Assembly (NCBI RefSeq): GCF_028416635.1
Contig: NZ_CP114013.1
Span: 3,906,001-3,970,000 of the forward strand
From: Baekduia alba
Lineage (GTDB): Bacteria; Actinomycetota; Thermoleophilia; Solirubrobacterales; Solirubrobacteraceae
Length of the DNA: 64,000 nucleotides
Reading direction: 5' to 3'
Positions 1 to 9,435 of the stretch are shown here, piece by piece (position 1 is the stretch's first letter; every line of letters begins with the position of its first letter). Below the pieces are notes generated by a model. That model was not told the DNA's origin and ran no database searches. It was given only the letters and a program-made list of their open reading frames with translations. The position numbers and the translations under genes are program-made.

Positions 1-100
1 GGTCGCGATGCAGCGCACGCTGAAGATCCTCGACCAGGAGCGCGCGCTCGTAGGCGATCGCGCGCGGCCGCCGTGCGACGCGGCCGGCGCGCCGAGCTAG
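1..100 (+). CDS. C-terminal end of an unidentified protein (cut by window edge)
   Basis: An open frame runs in from the left edge (codons from position 2) and ends at the TAG at 98-100, giving about 32 residues that include QRTLKILDQERALVGD and end in DAAGAPS. Codon third positions are strongly G/C, as in the neighbouring genes, which supports real coding. It converges with the minus-strand TPR gene, leaving only 4 nt between stops. Too little is present to name a family. Confidence 0.45.
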   Translation, partial: VAMQRTLKILDQERALVGDRARPPCDAAGAPS

Positions 101-104
101 ACGC

Positions 105-1523
105 TCAGCACGTCGGGGCCGCGCCGGGGCCGGTCTGCGTCAGCACGCGGGCGCCGTCGAGGTAGACGTCGACGCGCACGGCGGTCGGCCGGCAGACGCG
201 GGGCGCGGGCGCCGCGATCCGGCGCGCGCCGCTGCCGTCCGCGTCGAAGAGCAGGGCCAGCGCCCACGGCTGGGTCCACGCGCCACCGCGCAGCGGTCGC
301 TCGTAGGCCACGGCCGTCACCGCCGTGCCGCGCGGCAGGCGAGCCCAGGCCAGCCGCAGGCGCAGCCGGCCCTCCGACCAGCGCAGCCCTTCTACCCGCA
401 CGCGCGCGCCCGCCGGCGCGCGGCCGCTGAGACGGCGGCGCAGCGTCGACGCCGTCTCGGCCGCGACGACGCGATCGGCCGCGCGCCGGGCGTCGGCGGC
501 CCGCGCCGGGTGGTGGCGGGCGACCCAGGCCAGCTCGCTCAGCGCCGTGGCGGCCAGGTGGCGCGCGCGCTCCGACGCGCCGCCGGCGGTCGCCAGCGCG
601 AGCCCATGGGCCAGCGCGGCGTCGGCGGCGGCGCGGTCGCCGCGGGCCAGCAGCGCGGCGCCGCGCAGCAGCCAGACGTCGGGCACGTGCGGGTTGATCG
701 CCCGCGCGGCGTCGGTGGCGGCGACCGCCTTGTCCAGGTCGCCCACGTAGAACGCCTGCAGGGCGACGAGCCCCGGCCCGAGCAGGTCCTTGCCCGGGTC
801 CAGCGCCTGCGCGCGCTCCGCGTCGCGGATCGCCGGCCGGGAGGCGCGCCCGCTGCGGTCGGTCCACGCGCCGGTGACCGGGTAGTCGGGGTTGGCCGCC
901 TGCAGCAGCGCGCGCGAGCGGCCCAGGAACGCGGCCGCGTAGTCGCCGTCGGCCGCGATCGCGCGGCTGAACCCGGCCACCGCCGCGCGCGGCCGGCCGT
1001 CGGCGCTCAGGACGGTCGCGCGGGCGGCCGCGGCGACCGCGCGGGACGACGTCTCGGGGATCGGCTGGTGGAAGATCCACAGCGCCCATCCGGCGGCGAA
1101 GACGGCGGTCCCCACGCCCAAGGCGTAGGAGTACGGGCGCAGCGGCCCTTCGACGACGAGCGCGTAGCCGACGAAGAACAGCGCGGCGGCGAGGACGGCG
1201 ATCACGGTCGTGTACTGCGTGGAGCGCGTGTTCCAGGTGACGCGCGTCGTCGCGAGCGCCCGCTGGCTCAGCGTCTCGCGCGCGGCGTCGAGCTGCCGGC
1301 GCGCGGCGAGGCGCCGCGCCTCGGTCCCGCTCGCCGCCGTGACGCCGACGTTCGCGCGCAGCGCGCGCACCGCGGCGCGCGTTGTCTCGCGCGCGGTGGT
1401 CGACTCCTTGGTGCTCGCGTCGCGCTGGGCGATCGCGATGCCGGCGCCCAGGACCGCGAGGAGCGCGAGCGTGATCGCGATGTGGCGCTTGAGCCGGCCG
1501 TCGGCGTCGTCGTCGTCGCGCAT
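105..1523 (-). CDS. Membrane-anchored TPR-repeat protein
   Basis: 472 aa. An acidic N-terminus (MRDDDDADGR) is followed by a transmembrane helix at about residues 14-34, a charged helical linker, and two or three further membrane segments around 105-155. Residues about 165-340 are Ala-rich helical repeats with TPR-like spacing (for example AAVAGFSRAIAADGDYAAAF and AARAINPHVPDVWLLRGAA). The C-terminal 100 residues look like a beta-rich domain. The ATG at 1523 was chosen because it lies just before the charged segment and first helix. It lies 8 nt downstream of another small membrane protein gene, so the two are probably co-transcribed. TPR arrays usually mediate protein contacts; the partner is unknown. 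Confidence 0.65.
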   Translation of the reverse strand: MRDDDDADGRLKRHIAITLALLAVLGAGIAIAQRDASTKESTTARETTRAAVRALRANVGVTAASGTEARRLAARRQLDAARETLSQRALATTRVTWNTRSTQYTTVIAVLAAALFFVGYALVVEGPLRPYSYALGVGTAVFAAGWALWIFHQPIPETSSRAVAAAARATVLSADGRPRAAVAGFSRAIAADGDYAAAFLGRSRALLQAANPDYPVTGAWTDRSGRASRPAIRDAERAQALDPGKDLLGPGLVALQAFYVGDLDKAVAATDAARAINPHVPDVWLLRGAALLARGDRAAADAALAHGLALATAGGASERARHLAATALSELAWVARHHPARAADARRAADRVVAAETASTLRRRLSGRAPAGARVRVEGLRWSEGRLRLRLAWARLPRGTAVTAVAYERPLRGGAWTQPWALALLFDADGSGARRIAAPAPRVCRPTAVRVDVYLDGARVLTQTGPGAAPTC

Positions 1524-1531
1524 CCGCCGCC

Positions 1532-2212
1532 TCACGCCCAGAAGTACGTGGCCAGCCCGGCGATCAGGGCGGTGAGGTAGACGCCGACGCCCGCGGCCGC
1601 GGCCGCGACCACCATCCGGCGGCGCGTCGAGAGCTGGGCCAGCGTGTAGAGCGGCACGGCCAGCAGCGCGACGAACGCCCACCGCGTCAGCCCGTTGACG
1701 CGCACGCGGATCGCGTCGGCCTCGCGCGCCCAGCGGTCCGGGTCCAGCGCCGCCGGCGCGTCGAGCGCCGTGGACTGCTGAGCGATCAAGGCTCGCTCGC
1801 GCTCGTCGAGGTCCAGCGGGCGCGGCCTCCGCGGCGGGCGCAGCAGGTCGCCGGAGACCGCGAAGGCGTCGAAGGCCCCGGCGTCGACCGCGCGCCGGGT
1901 GGCCGCCCGTCGCACCGCGTCGCCGCCGGCGCCGCGGAGGGTCGCGGCGCGCGCGAAGTCGGCGCGGTAGCGGTCGTACGCGCGGGCCGCCGCCTGCAGC
2001 GCGACCGTGCGCTGGACGGCCGCCTGCTCGACGCGGACGGTCTCCCCGACCGCCTGGCGGTCGTCGAACGCCGCCGTGCTGCCGATCTGCGCGGCACGCC
2101 AGCCGAAGCCGGTGGCCGTCACGGTGGCGAGGCCGATCAGGAAGGCGACCGTCCACCTGCGGTTGAGGCCGCGCGGGCGCCGCGCCGGCGAGGCCTGCGA
2201 CCTCGCCGGCAT
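1532..2212 (-). CDS. Membrane protein of unknown function, upstream of the TPR gene
   Basis: 226 aa from ATG 2212; an in-frame GTG at 2218 is an alternative and neither has a strong ribosome site. There is one transmembrane helix near residues 20-38 (FLIGLATVTATGFGW), a charged, mostly helical extracytoplasmic stretch of about 130 residues, and two closely spaced helices at the C-terminus. Residue biases (Arg/Ala/Asp) match the neighbour at 105-1523, and the 8-nt gap suggests one operon. I do not recognise the family. Confidence 0.55.
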   Translation of the reverse strand: MPARSQASPARRPRGLNRRWTVAFLIGLATVTATGFGWRAAQIGSTAAFDDRQAVGETVRVEQAAVQRTVALQAAARAYDRYRADFARAATLRGAGGDAVRRAATRRAVDAGAFDAFAVSGDLLRPPRRPRPLDLDERERALIAQQSTALDAPAALDPDRWAREADAIRVRVNGLTRWAFVALLAVPLYTLAQLSTRRRMVVAAAAAGVGVYLTALIAGLATYFWA

Positions 2213-2311
2213 GGCCACGCTGCCGCTACCGACGCGAGACGCGTCGTGCGGTCCGTCGGCCGGTGCGTCGTGCGACGCGGCGTGCTCCGAACATGGTGGG
2301 TCCTTTCGTGG

Positions 2312-2854
2312 TCAGGAGGGCGAGCCGGCTTCGGCCGTCTCGAGGGCTGCGAGCGCCTCGGCCTCTTCGGCCGCCATCAGGCCGACCCCGACGAGGTCGA
2401 GCGGGCTGATGAAGCCGTCGCCGAGCCGGAAGCCGCCGGCGCGCATGACCGCGTCGCGCAGCCCGACGGCCCAGTGGTGCTCGATGAGCACGAGCGCCGC
2501 GGCGGAGTCGTTGGGGATGTCACCCAGGATGTCCCACTCGTCGGCTTCGCTGAGGATCGGCGGGGCGTCGCCCGCGGCGCCCGCTTCGGCGCCGGCGACC
2601 ATCCCCTCCTCGCCCGCGATGCCGAGGCCGATCAGCGCGCCGACGACGGTGCCGAGCTCGACGGCCTCCGCCTCGGTGAGGTTGCTGAGGTGCTCGACCT
2701 CGAGCTCGCCCTCGGCGTCCTTGTAGACGGCGAGCGCATCGATGACACGGACCGTGTCGCTCGCGCGCAGGCGCTCGAGCTCCTCGATGATCTCGCCGTG
2801 GAAGTTGGGGTGGTTGAACCCCAACACGATCAGCTGCACGGGCCCGATCGCCAT
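2312..2854 (-). CDS. DUF6325 family protein
   Basis: 180 aa. The N-terminus (GPVQLIVLGFNHPNFHGEI) and the later run ELGTVVGALIGLGIAGEEG match the DUF6325 family known from actinobacteria, which has no assigned function. The protein is acidic with a Gly/Ala-rich central segment that could pack against a membrane. The start ATG 2854 is preceded by AAGGGAG. The 21-bp palindrome at 2917-2937 lies 62 nt upstream, with a -10-like GACCAT ending 27 nt from it, so the mRNA should have a leader of roughly 30 nt. It is divergent from the CLC channel gene, with both sharing that palindrome. Family call firm; role unknown. Confidence 0.8.
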   Translation of the reverse strand: MAIGPVQLIVLGFNHPNFHGEIIEELERLRASDTVRVIDALAVYKDAEGELEVEHLSNLTEAEAVELGTVVGALIGLGIAGEEGMVAGAEAGAAGDAPPILSEADEWDILGDIPNDSAAALVLIEHHWAVGLRDAVMRAGGFRLGDGFISPLDLVGVGLMAAEEAEALAALETAEAGSPS

Positions 2855-2916
2855 GCCTGCTCCCTTCGTCGTCTGAATGGGTCGCCCCGATGGTCGCCGC
2901 GCGGGCGTGCGGGCCG

Positions 2917-2937
2917 CATCATCCGGTCGGGGTGATG
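2917..2937. promoter_or_regulatory. 21-bp palindrome, site 1 (DUF6325 / CLC)
   Basis: Left half CATCATCCG, spacer GTC, right half GGGGTGATG. It serves two divergent genes. Rightward, a T at 2963 (26 nt away) closes TCTACT, and the CLC ATG follows a 32-nt gap, so that transcript looks leaderless. Leftward, a T on the minus strand at 2890 (27 nt away) closes GACCAT, and DUF6325 starts after a 62-nt gap with a Shine-Dalgarno. Confidence 0.75.
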
Positions 2938-2969
2938 TCCCATGACCCGCCGGCGGCTCTACTGCGGCG

Positions 2970-4298
2970 ATGCCCGATCCGCTCGTGCTGCTGCGAAGCA
3001 GGAGCTACGTCCAGCTGCTCGTGGTGGCGGCGCTGATCGGCATCCCGATCTCCGCGCTGGCCTATGGCTTCCTCAAGCTCGTCGCGGTGCTGCAGACCGA
3101 GCTCTTCGACGACCTCCCGGGCCAGCTCGGCTTCGCCAGCACGCCGGCGTGGTGGCCGCTGCCGATCCTCGTGCTGTGCGGGCTGCTGACGGCGCTGGCG
3201 ATCACGCGCCTGCCCGGCACCGGCGGGCACTCGCCGGCGGACGGCTTCCACGCCGCCGGCGCGGTCGCGCCGATCGACGTGCCGGGCATCTTCTTCGCGG
3301 CGCTCGCGACGCTGGGGTTCGGCGCGGTGCTCGGCCCGGAGGCGCCGCTGATCCTGCTCGGCAGCGGCCTGGGCGTGCTGGCCGTGCGCCTCGCCGCCCG
3401 CGACGCGCCCGACCAGGCGGCGACGATCGTCGCGGCCGCCGGCAGCTTCGCCGCGATCAGCTCGCTGCTGGGCTCGCCGCTGGTGGGCGCGTTCCTGCTG
3501 CTGGAGGCCGCCGGGCTCGGCGGCCCGATGCTCGGCCTGGTCCTCCTCCCCGGCCTGCTGGCCGCCGGCGTGGGCTCGCTGGTGTTCGTCGGGCTGGACT
3601 CGCTCACCGGGTTCGGGACGCTCAGCCTGGCGATCCCGGACGTCCCGCCCGTCGGCCACCCGACCGGGACGTGGCTGGCCTGGGCGGTCGTGTTCGGCCT
3701 GGTCGCGCCGCTGCTCGGCCGCGGGATCACGCTGCTCGCCGTGGCCGTCCGGGCGCGCGCGCAGGGACGGCCGCTGGTCACGACGCCGGCCCTCGGCCTG
3801 TTGATCGGCGGCCTGGCGGTCGGCTTCGGCCAGATCACCGACAAGCCGGCCACCGAGGTCCTGTTCTCCGGCCAGACCGCGCTCGGCCCGCTGGTCGACG
3901 ACGCGTCGACCTGGTCGGTCGGCGCGCTGCTGGCGCTCGTCGCGGCCAAGTCCCTGGCCTACAGCCTCTCGCTCAGCAGCTTCCGCGGCGGCCCGGTGTT
4001 CCCGGCCATGTTCCTCGGCGCGGCCGCCGGCATCGCGGCCTCCCACCTGCCCGGGCTGCCGCTCATCCCCGCCGTGGCCATGGGGATCGGCGCGATGTGC
4101 ACCACGATGCTCACGCTGCCGCTGACCTCCACGCTGCTGGCGACGCTGCTGCTCGGGACCGACGGCACGAACGTCATGCCGGTCGTGATCGTGGCGGTCG
4201 TCGTCAGCCACGTGGTCACCGCCCGGCTGACGCCCCTGCCGGCACCGGCACCGGCGCCCCGCGCGGACGCGCCCTCCGCCGCTGCGTCATCCGGATGA
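2970..4298 (+). CDS. CLC-family chloride channel or Cl-/H+ antiporter
   Basis: 442 aa and almost entirely hydrophobic, with 10 or more membrane segments, as in CLC proteins. Family motifs are in order: GTGGHSPADG (selectivity region) near residue 85, GAVLGPEAPLILLGSG near 120 (the glutamate of GPEAP corresponds to the CLC gating glutamate), and GGPVFPAMFLG near 345. The gating glutamate is retained, so exchange as well as channel activity is possible. In enteric bacteria, CLC antiporters support amino-acid-decarboxylase acid resistance, and a glutamate decarboxylase with the same upstream palindrome lies at 19698. The ATG is exactly 32 nt after the palindrome and has no ribosome site, consistent with a leaderless mRNA. 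A second palindrome overlaps the stop codon. Confidence 0.9.
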   Translation: MPDPLVLLRSRSYVQLLVVAALIGIPISALAYGFLKLVAVLQTELFDDLPGQLGFASTPAWWPLPILVLCGLLTALAITRLPGTGGHSPADGFHAAGAVAPIDVPGIFFAALATLGFGAVLGPEAPLILLGSGLGVLAVRLAARDAPDQAATIVAAAGSFAAISSLLGSPLVGAFLLLEAAGLGGPMLGLVLLPGLLAAGVGSLVFVGLDSLTGFGTLSLAIPDVPPVGHPTGTWLAWAVVFGLVAPLLGRGITLLAVAVRARAQGRPLVTTPALGLLIGGLAVGFGQITDKPATEVLFSGQTALGPLVDDASTWSVGALLALVAAKSLAYSLSLSSFRGGPVFPAMFLGAAAGIAASHLPGLPLIPAVAMGIGAMCTTMLTLPLTSTLLATLLLGTDGTNVMPVVIVAVVVSHVVTARLTPLPAPAPAPRADAPSAAASSG

Positions 4299-4305
4299 GG
4301 TGATG
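4285..4305. promoter_or_regulatory. 21-bp palindrome, site 2 (zwf)
   Basis: Left half CGTCATCCG, spacer GAT, right half GAGGTGATG. It overlaps the last codons and stop of the CLC gene. A T at 4331, 26 nt downstream, closes GAGCAT, and the zwf ATG at 4338 comes after a 32-nt gap. The zwf gene therefore appears to have its own promoter rather than depending on read-through. Confidence 0.72.
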
Positions 4306-4337
4306 ACCCGGACCGGCGCGGCGCCGAGCATCGCGGA

Positions 4338-5786
4338 ATGGCCTCCGCCGTCACGCCCCAGCGCCGATCGTCCGCACGCCCCGCGGCCGACGTCGGCGAC
4401 CCGCAGCCCGCCGACGTCCTCGTCGTCTTCGGCATCACCGGCGACCTCGCGAAGGTGATGACCCTGCGGTCGCTGTACCGCCTCGAGCGGCGCGGGCTGC
4501 TGACGTGCCCGATCGTCGGCGTGGCCGTCGACGACTGGACCGTCGACGACCTCAAGCAGCGCGCGCGGGAGGCGATCGTCGACGGCGGCGAGACGCTCGA
4601 CCCCGCCGTGTTCGATCGCTTCGTGGCCCGCATGAGCTACGTCTCCGGCGACTTCGCCGACCCCGCGACCTTCGAGCGCGTCGGCGCCGCGATCAAGGGC
4701 AAGGAGCTGCCCGTCTTCTACCTTGAGATCCCGCCGTTCCTGTTCGGCGGCGTGGTCAAGGGCCTGTCCGACGCCGGCCTGACCGCCAACGCGCGCATCG
4801 TCGTCGAGAAGCCGTTCGGCCACGACACCGCCTCGGCCCGGGCGCTGGCCGCGGAGATCCACCAGTACATCGACGAGTCCCAGCTGTTCCGCATCGACCA
4901 CTTCCTCGGGAAGATGGGCCTGGTCGAGATCCTGTACCTGCGCTTCGCCAACACGATGCTCGAGCCGGTCTGGAACCGCAACTACCTGGCGTCGGTCCAG
5001 ATCACGATGGCCGAGAGCTTCGGCGTCGAGGACCGCGGCCACTTCTACGACCCCGTCGGCGCGCTGCGCGACGTCGTCGTCAACCACATGATGCAGGTGG
5101 TCGCCGCGGCGGCGATGGAGGCGCCGACCGGCCGCGACCCGTCGACGATCAAGGACGCGATCGCGTCGCTGTTCAAGGCGATGCCGGAGGCCGATCCCAG
5201 CGCCTATGTCCGCGGCCAGTACGACGGCTACCTCGACACGCCAGGCGTGGCGGCAGACTCGACGACCGAGACCTACGCCGCCATGCGCCTGGACATCGAG
5301 AGCTGGCGCTGGTCGGGCGTGCCGTTCTTCCTGCGCACCGGCAAGCACCTGCCGGTCACCCAGACCGAGCTGCGGCTCGTCTTCGACCGGCCACCGCGCC
5401 TCGGGTTCGAGGCCTACAAGTCGCGCGACCCGGAGCCCAACCAGATCGTCGTCAAGCTCGACCCGACGACGGGCGTCCGGCTGCTGCTGGAGGCCCAGCA
5501 CGGCGACCCGCCCGACGGCGAGCCGATCCACCTCGACATGGAGTTCGCCGACGAGGGCGGCGAGGGCCCCGCGCCCTACGAGGTCCTGCTCCTGGCCGCG
5601 ATGGAGGGCCAGACCGCGCGCTTCACCCGTCAGGACGGCGTCGAGGAGGCCTGGCGCATCATGCAGCCGCTGCTCGACGCGCCGCCGCCGGTCCATCCCT
5701 ACGCCAAGGGCAGCTGGGGCCCGGACGCCTGTGACCGGCTGATGTCCGGCCACGGCCGGTGGCACGCCCCGTGGGTCCCGGCGTGA
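4338..5786 (+). CDS. zwf: Glucose-6-phosphate dehydrogenase
   Basis: 482 aa, the usual length. It oxidises glucose 6-phosphate to 6-phosphogluconolactone, making NADPH at the entry of the pentose phosphate pathway. Visible motifs are the dinucleotide-binding GITGDLAK at residues 32-39, EKPFG near 160, the active-site signature RIDHFLGK near 190, and the downstream RNRNYLASVQITM-type stretch. The ATG lies exactly 32 nt after palindrome site 2 and has no Shine-Dalgarno. The stop overlaps the GTG of the next gene (GTGA), so the two are translationally coupled. Placement under a stress-type operator suggests NADPH supply during stress; that is inference. Confidence 0.95.
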   Translation: MASAVTPQRRSSARPAADVGDPQPADVLVVFGITGDLAKVMTLRSLYRLERRGLLTCPIVGVAVDDWTVDDLKQRAREAIVDGGETLDPAVFDRFVARMSYVSGDFADPATFERVGAAIKGKELPVFYLEIPPFLFGGVVKGLSDAGLTANARIVVEKPFGHDTASARALAAEIHQYIDESQLFRIDHFLGKMGLVEILYLRFANTMLEPVWNRNYLASVQITMAESFGVEDRGHFYDPVGALRDVVVNHMMQVVAAAAMEAPTGRDPSTIKDAIASLFKAMPEADPSAYVRGQYDGYLDTPGVAADSTTETYAAMRLDIESWRWSGVPFFLRTGKHLPVTQTELRLVFDRPPRLGFEAYKSRDPEPNQIVVKLDPTTGVRLLLEAQHGDPPDGEPIHLDMEFADEGGEGPAPYEVLLLAAMEGQTARFTRQDGVEEAWRIMQPLLDAPPPVHPYAKGSWGPDACDRLMSGHGRWHAPWVPA

Positions 5787-7816
5787 GCTGGCAGCCCAGC
5801 TCACCGAAGCTGCGTCCGCTGCGACTGCTCGTCGGCTGGATCGTCTCCGCCGCCGCGGTCTGGGTGACCGCGTGGATGCTCCCCGGCTTCAACCTCGGCC
5901 ACAGCGGCGCGGCGCTCACCGCGGCCCTGGCCGTCGCGCTGCTCAACGCGATCCTGCCGCCGGTCCTCGCGGCCCTGCGACTCCCCTACATGTTGGTCGC
6001 CGGGTTCCTGTTGGTGTTGATCGCCGACGCGCTCGTCCTGATGGCCGCCGCGGCGCTGCTGCCCGACGCCGACGTCCACGTCGCCGGCTTCGCCGACGCG
6101 CTGCTGGCCGCGCTCGTCATCACGGCGGTCAGCATGGTCCTGCAGATCGTGCTCGGCACCAACGACGACGACGAGTACTCGCTGCGCGTCACCCGCCGCA
6201 TCGCCAAGCGCCAGGGCGCCGGCGCCCCGACCGACGTGCCGGGGATCGTCTACCTGGAGATCGACGGCCTCGGCCTGCCGATCCTGCAGGCCGCGATGCG
6301 CGACGGCAGCGCCCCCAACATGGCGCGCTGGATCGCGGAGGAGGGCTACCGCCTGGCGGAGTGGGAGACCGACCTGTCGTCGCAGACCGGCGCCAGCCAG
6401 GCCGGGATCCTGTTGGGCTCCAACGACGACATCCCCGCCTTCCGCTGGGTCGAGAAGGAGGCGAGCCGCATGATGGTGTGCTCGTCGCCCGAGGACTGCG
6501 CGGAGATCGAGCGCCGCCACGCGACCGGCGTCGGCCTGCTGGTCGACGGCGGCGCCAGCCGCGGCAACCTGCTGTCCGGCGAGGCCGAGGAGACGATCCT
6601 CACGGTCAGCCGCGCCGACGCCGAGCGCGGCCCGAACCCGGGCTACCGCGCGTTCCTGGCCAACGGCTTCAACGTCACCCGCACGTTCGTGCTGTTCTGG
6701 TTCGAGGTCGGCATCGAGGTGGCCTCGGCGCTGCGCGCGTCGCGGCGCGACGTGCGCCCGCGCGGGCATCGCGGCGGCTCCTACCCGTTCATGCGCGCCG
6801 CGCTGTGCGTGTTCGTGCGCGACCTGATCGTCCACGGCGTCCTGACCGACATGATGCGCGGGCGGCCCGCGGTGTACGCCACGTTCTCCAGCTACGACGA
6901 AGTTGCTCATCACTCGGGCCTGCAGCGCGTCGACACCATGGAGGCGCTGCGCAAGCTCGACCAGCAGTTCGGCCGGCTGGAGCGCGCGCGGGAGTACGCG
7001 CCGCGGCCCTACGAGATCGTCGTCCTCTCCGACCACGGCCAGACGCAGGGCGCCACGTTCAAGCAGCGCAACGGCTACGGCCTCGACGAGCTGGTGCAGC
7101 GCTCGCTGGCCGGCAGCGGCAGCGTCGCCGGATACTCCGGCGGCGACGAGCAGAGCGCGATGGTCCACCACGCCGTCGAGGAGGCCAGCGGCAACCAGGG
7201 CAAGGACGACAACAAGTCCAAGTCCAAGTCCGACGTCAGCGGTCGCGACGTGGTCGTCCTGGGCTCGGGCAACCTCGGGCTCATCTACCTCATGGAGGGC
7301 GCGCCGCGGCGGCTCACGCTCGAGGAGATCCAGGAGCGCCACCCCAAGCTCGTCGACGCGCTGCGCGACCACCCGCACGTCGGCTGGCTGCTGGTGCGCT
7401 CAGCGCGCGACGGCGCCGTCGTGCTCGGTCCGAACGGCGGCGCGCGCTACCTCGACGACGATCGCGTCGTGGGCCCGGATCCGCTGGCGCCGTTCTCGCC
7501 GACCGCGGCCGACCACCTGCGGCGCACCGACGGCTTCGCGCACGTCGCCGACCTCATGGTCGGCAGCTTCTACGACCCGATGGTCGAGGAGGGCTGCGCG
7601 TTCGAGGAGCTCATCTCGTTCCACGGCGGGCTCGGCGGCCCGCAGACGCGCGCGTTCGTCCTCGCGCCGCCCGCGCTCCCGCTGCCCGACGCGCCGCTCG
7701 TCGGCGCGGCCTCCGTGCACGGCCTGCTGCGCGGATGGCGTCAGCGGCTGCAGCCTCAGGCGGCGGCCGGCGGCGACGACGCCACGACGCGCCCGGCGTC
7801 CAGCGTCACCACCTGA
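5783..7816 (+). CDS. Holin-like membrane domain fused to a type I phosphodiesterase
   Basis: 677 aa from GTG 5783, which overlaps the zwf stop; an ATG at 5759 is in frame. Residues 1-125 form four closely spaced membrane helices of the phage-holin-family type (LRLLVGWIVSAAAVWVT, then a NAILPPVL segment). From about 150 there is an alkaline-phosphatase-superfamily phosphodiesterase: EIDGLGLPIL (metal ligand), SSQTGASQAG with the probable Thr nucleophile, and SDHGQTQG (metal ligands). A Lys/Ser/Asp-rich linker sits near 475-490. The substrate is unknown; lipid-linked or nucleotide phosphodiesters are typical of the superfamily. The 3' end overlaps the convergent cydC by 61 bp. Confidence 0.8.
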   Translation: MSWQPSSPKLRPLRLLVGWIVSAAAVWVTAWMLPGFNLGHSGAALTAALAVALLNAILPPVLAALRLPYMLVAGFLLVLIADALVLMAAAALLPDADVHVAGFADALLAALVITAVSMVLQIVLGTNDDDEYSLRVTRRIAKRQGAGAPTDVPGIVYLEIDGLGLPILQAAMRDGSAPNMARWIAEEGYRLAEWETDLSSQTGASQAGILLGSNDDIPAFRWVEKEASRMMVCSSPEDCAEIERRHATGVGLLVDGGASRGNLLSGEAEETILTVSRADAERGPNPGYRAFLANGFNVTRTFVLFWFEVGIEVASALRASRRDVRPRGHRGGSYPFMRAALCVFVRDLIVHGVLTDMMRGRPAVYATFSSYDEVAHHSGLQRVDTMEALRKLDQQFGRLERAREYAPRPYEIVVLSDHGQTQGATFKQRNGYGLDELVQRSLAGSGSVAGYSGGDEQSAMVHHAVEEASGNQGKDDNKSKSKSDVSGRDVVVLGSGNLGLIYLMEGAPRRLTLEEIQERHPKLVDALRDHPHVGWLLVRSARDGAVVLGPNGGARYLDDDRVVGPDPLAPFSPTAADHLRRTDGFAHVADLMVGSFYDPMVEEGCAFEELISFHGGLGGPQTRAFVLAPPALPLPDAPLVGAASVHGLLRGWRQRLQPQAAAGGDDATTRPASSVTT

Positions 7817-9435
7817 TCGACGGCGTCCAGCCCCTCGGGGCGGTGCGTGATGAGCAGCACGGCGCGGTCGCCCGCCGCCGCGAAGACGTCGCGCATCAGG
7901 AGCGTCGCCGTCGCCTCGTCGAGGTGCGCGGTCGGCTCGTCGAGCACGAGCACCGGCGCGCGCGAGAGCAGCGCCCGCGCCAGCACGATCCGCTGGCGCT
8001 GGCCGCCCGACAGCGCGCGGCCGCGCTCGCCGACCGCGGTGTCCCAGCCCTGCGGCAGGCTGCGCACCCAGTTGCCGATGCGCGCCTGGTCCAGCGCCGC
8101 GGTCAGCTCGGCGTCGCTGCACTCGGGGCGCGCCAGGCGGACGTTCTCCCGGATCGACGTGGAGAAGAGGTGCGCGTCCTGGCCGGCGACCGCGATCGCG
8201 CGGCGCACGTCCTCCTGGCGGTAGTCGCGCAGGTCGCGACCGGCCAGCGTCACCCGCCCGGCCTCGGGATCGAGGAAGCGCAGCAGCAGGTTGACGACCG
8301 TCGTCTTGCCCGCGCCGCTGGGCCCGACGAGCGCGACGCGGCGGCCGGGGCGCAGGTGCAGCGTCACGTCCTCCAGCGCGGCGCGCTCGCCGAAGCCGTA
8401 GCGCGCCCGGACGCCTTCCAGCGCCAGGACGGCGTCGCGGGGCGGCGCAGGCGCCGGCGAGGGCGGGTCGGCGATCTTCGGCTCGATGTCGGCCAGCTCG
8501 AGCAGGCGGCGCCCGGCGGCCAGCGCGCCGGGCAGCTCGCGCGCGGTCGCCGTGAGCGGCGTGACCGCCTCGAACGCCGCGAGCGCCAGCAGCGCGAGGA
8601 GCGCGACGAGGACGCGGTCGAGGCGGCCGTCGGCGACGGCGCCGGCCGCGACGAGCAGGGTCGCCACGACCGTCACGCCGCCGATGGCGACGCCGAGCCC
8701 GTCGCCCAGCCCGCCGACGAGCGCGTCGCGGCGCGCGAGGCGCGCCAGCTCGCGGTCGGCGGCCGCCGCGCGCTCCAGGGCCGCGTCGCCGGCGCCGTAG
8801 ACCACCAGCTCGGGCGCGGCGACCAGCGTGTCGAGCAGCTCGGCCGACAGCGCGCCGCGGGCGGCGACCTGGCGCGCCTGCGCGCGCCGGCCGAGCGCGC
8901 CGGCCAGCAGCGGCACGGCGACGCCCGCGAGCAGGAGCCCGGCGGCGAGGATCAGCGCCGCGGCGGGCAGGACGACCGCGGCCGCGCCGACGCACGCGGC
9001 GCCGGCGAGCAGCGCCACCAGCGGCGGCCCGACCCCGCGCAGGTGCAGGTCCTGGAGCCGGTCGACGTCGGCGACGACGCGGGCCAGCAGGTCGCCGTCG
9101 CGGTAGCCGCGCAGCTGCGCGGGCGCCAGCGGCTCGAGCCGGCGGTAGACGGCGACGCGGGCGTGGGCCAGCGCCCGCAGCGCCACGTCGTGGGAGGCGA
9201 GCCGCTCGGCGTACCGGCTCAGCGGTCGCGCCAGCCCGAAGAAGCGCACGGCCACGATCGCCGTGCCGAGCGAGAGGATCGCCGGCCGCTCGGCGGCGCG
9301 GACGATCAGGTAGCCGGCGGTGGCCATCAGCCCTGCGCCGCAGATCACGGTCAGCGCGCCCAACACCACGCTGAGCGCGACGCGCCGGCGCGGCACGCGC
9401 GCGAGGTCCAGGATCCGGGCGGTCGTGGTGCTCAT
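7756..9435 (-). CDS. cydC: Thiol-reductant ABC exporter subunit CydC
   Basis: 559 aa half-transporter with six N-terminal membrane helices followed by an ATPase domain: Walker [10 protein letters not shown] near 360, signature ALSGGQRQR near 465, and Walker [14 protein letters not shown]. CydDC exports glutathione or cysteine-type thiols and is needed for assembly of cytochrome bd. Its ATG overlaps the cydD stop by 4 nt (ATGA), and it closes the cydABDC operon. The CydC/CydD split follows from gene order and from the N-terminal [18 protein letters not shown] region, which fits CydC. Confidence 0.92.
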   Translation of the reverse strand: MSTTTARILDLARVPRRRVALSVVLGALTVICGAGLMATAGYLIVRAAERPAILSLGTAIVAVRFFGLARPLSRYAERLASHDVALRALAHARVAVYRRLEPLAPAQLRGYRDGDLLARVVADVDRLQDLHLRGVGPPLVALLAGAACVGAAAVVLPAAALILAAGLLLAGVAVPLLAGALGRRAQARQVAARGALSAELLDTLVAAPELVVYGAGDAALERAAAADRELARLARRDALVGGLGDGLGVAIGGVTVVATLLVAAGAVADGRLDRVLVALLALLALAAFEAVTPLTATARELPGALAAGRRLLELADIEPKIADPPSPAPAPPRDAVLALEGVRARYGFGERAALEDVTLHLRPGRRVALVGPSGAGKTTVVNLLLRFLDPEAGRVTLAGRDLRDYRQEDVRRAIAVAGQDAHLFSTSIRENVRLARPECSDAELTAALDQARIGNWVRSLPQGWDTAVGERGRALSGGQRQRIVLARALLSRAPVLVLDEPTAHLDEATATLLMRDVFAAAGDRAVLLITHRPEGLDAVDQVVTLDAGRVVASSPPAAA

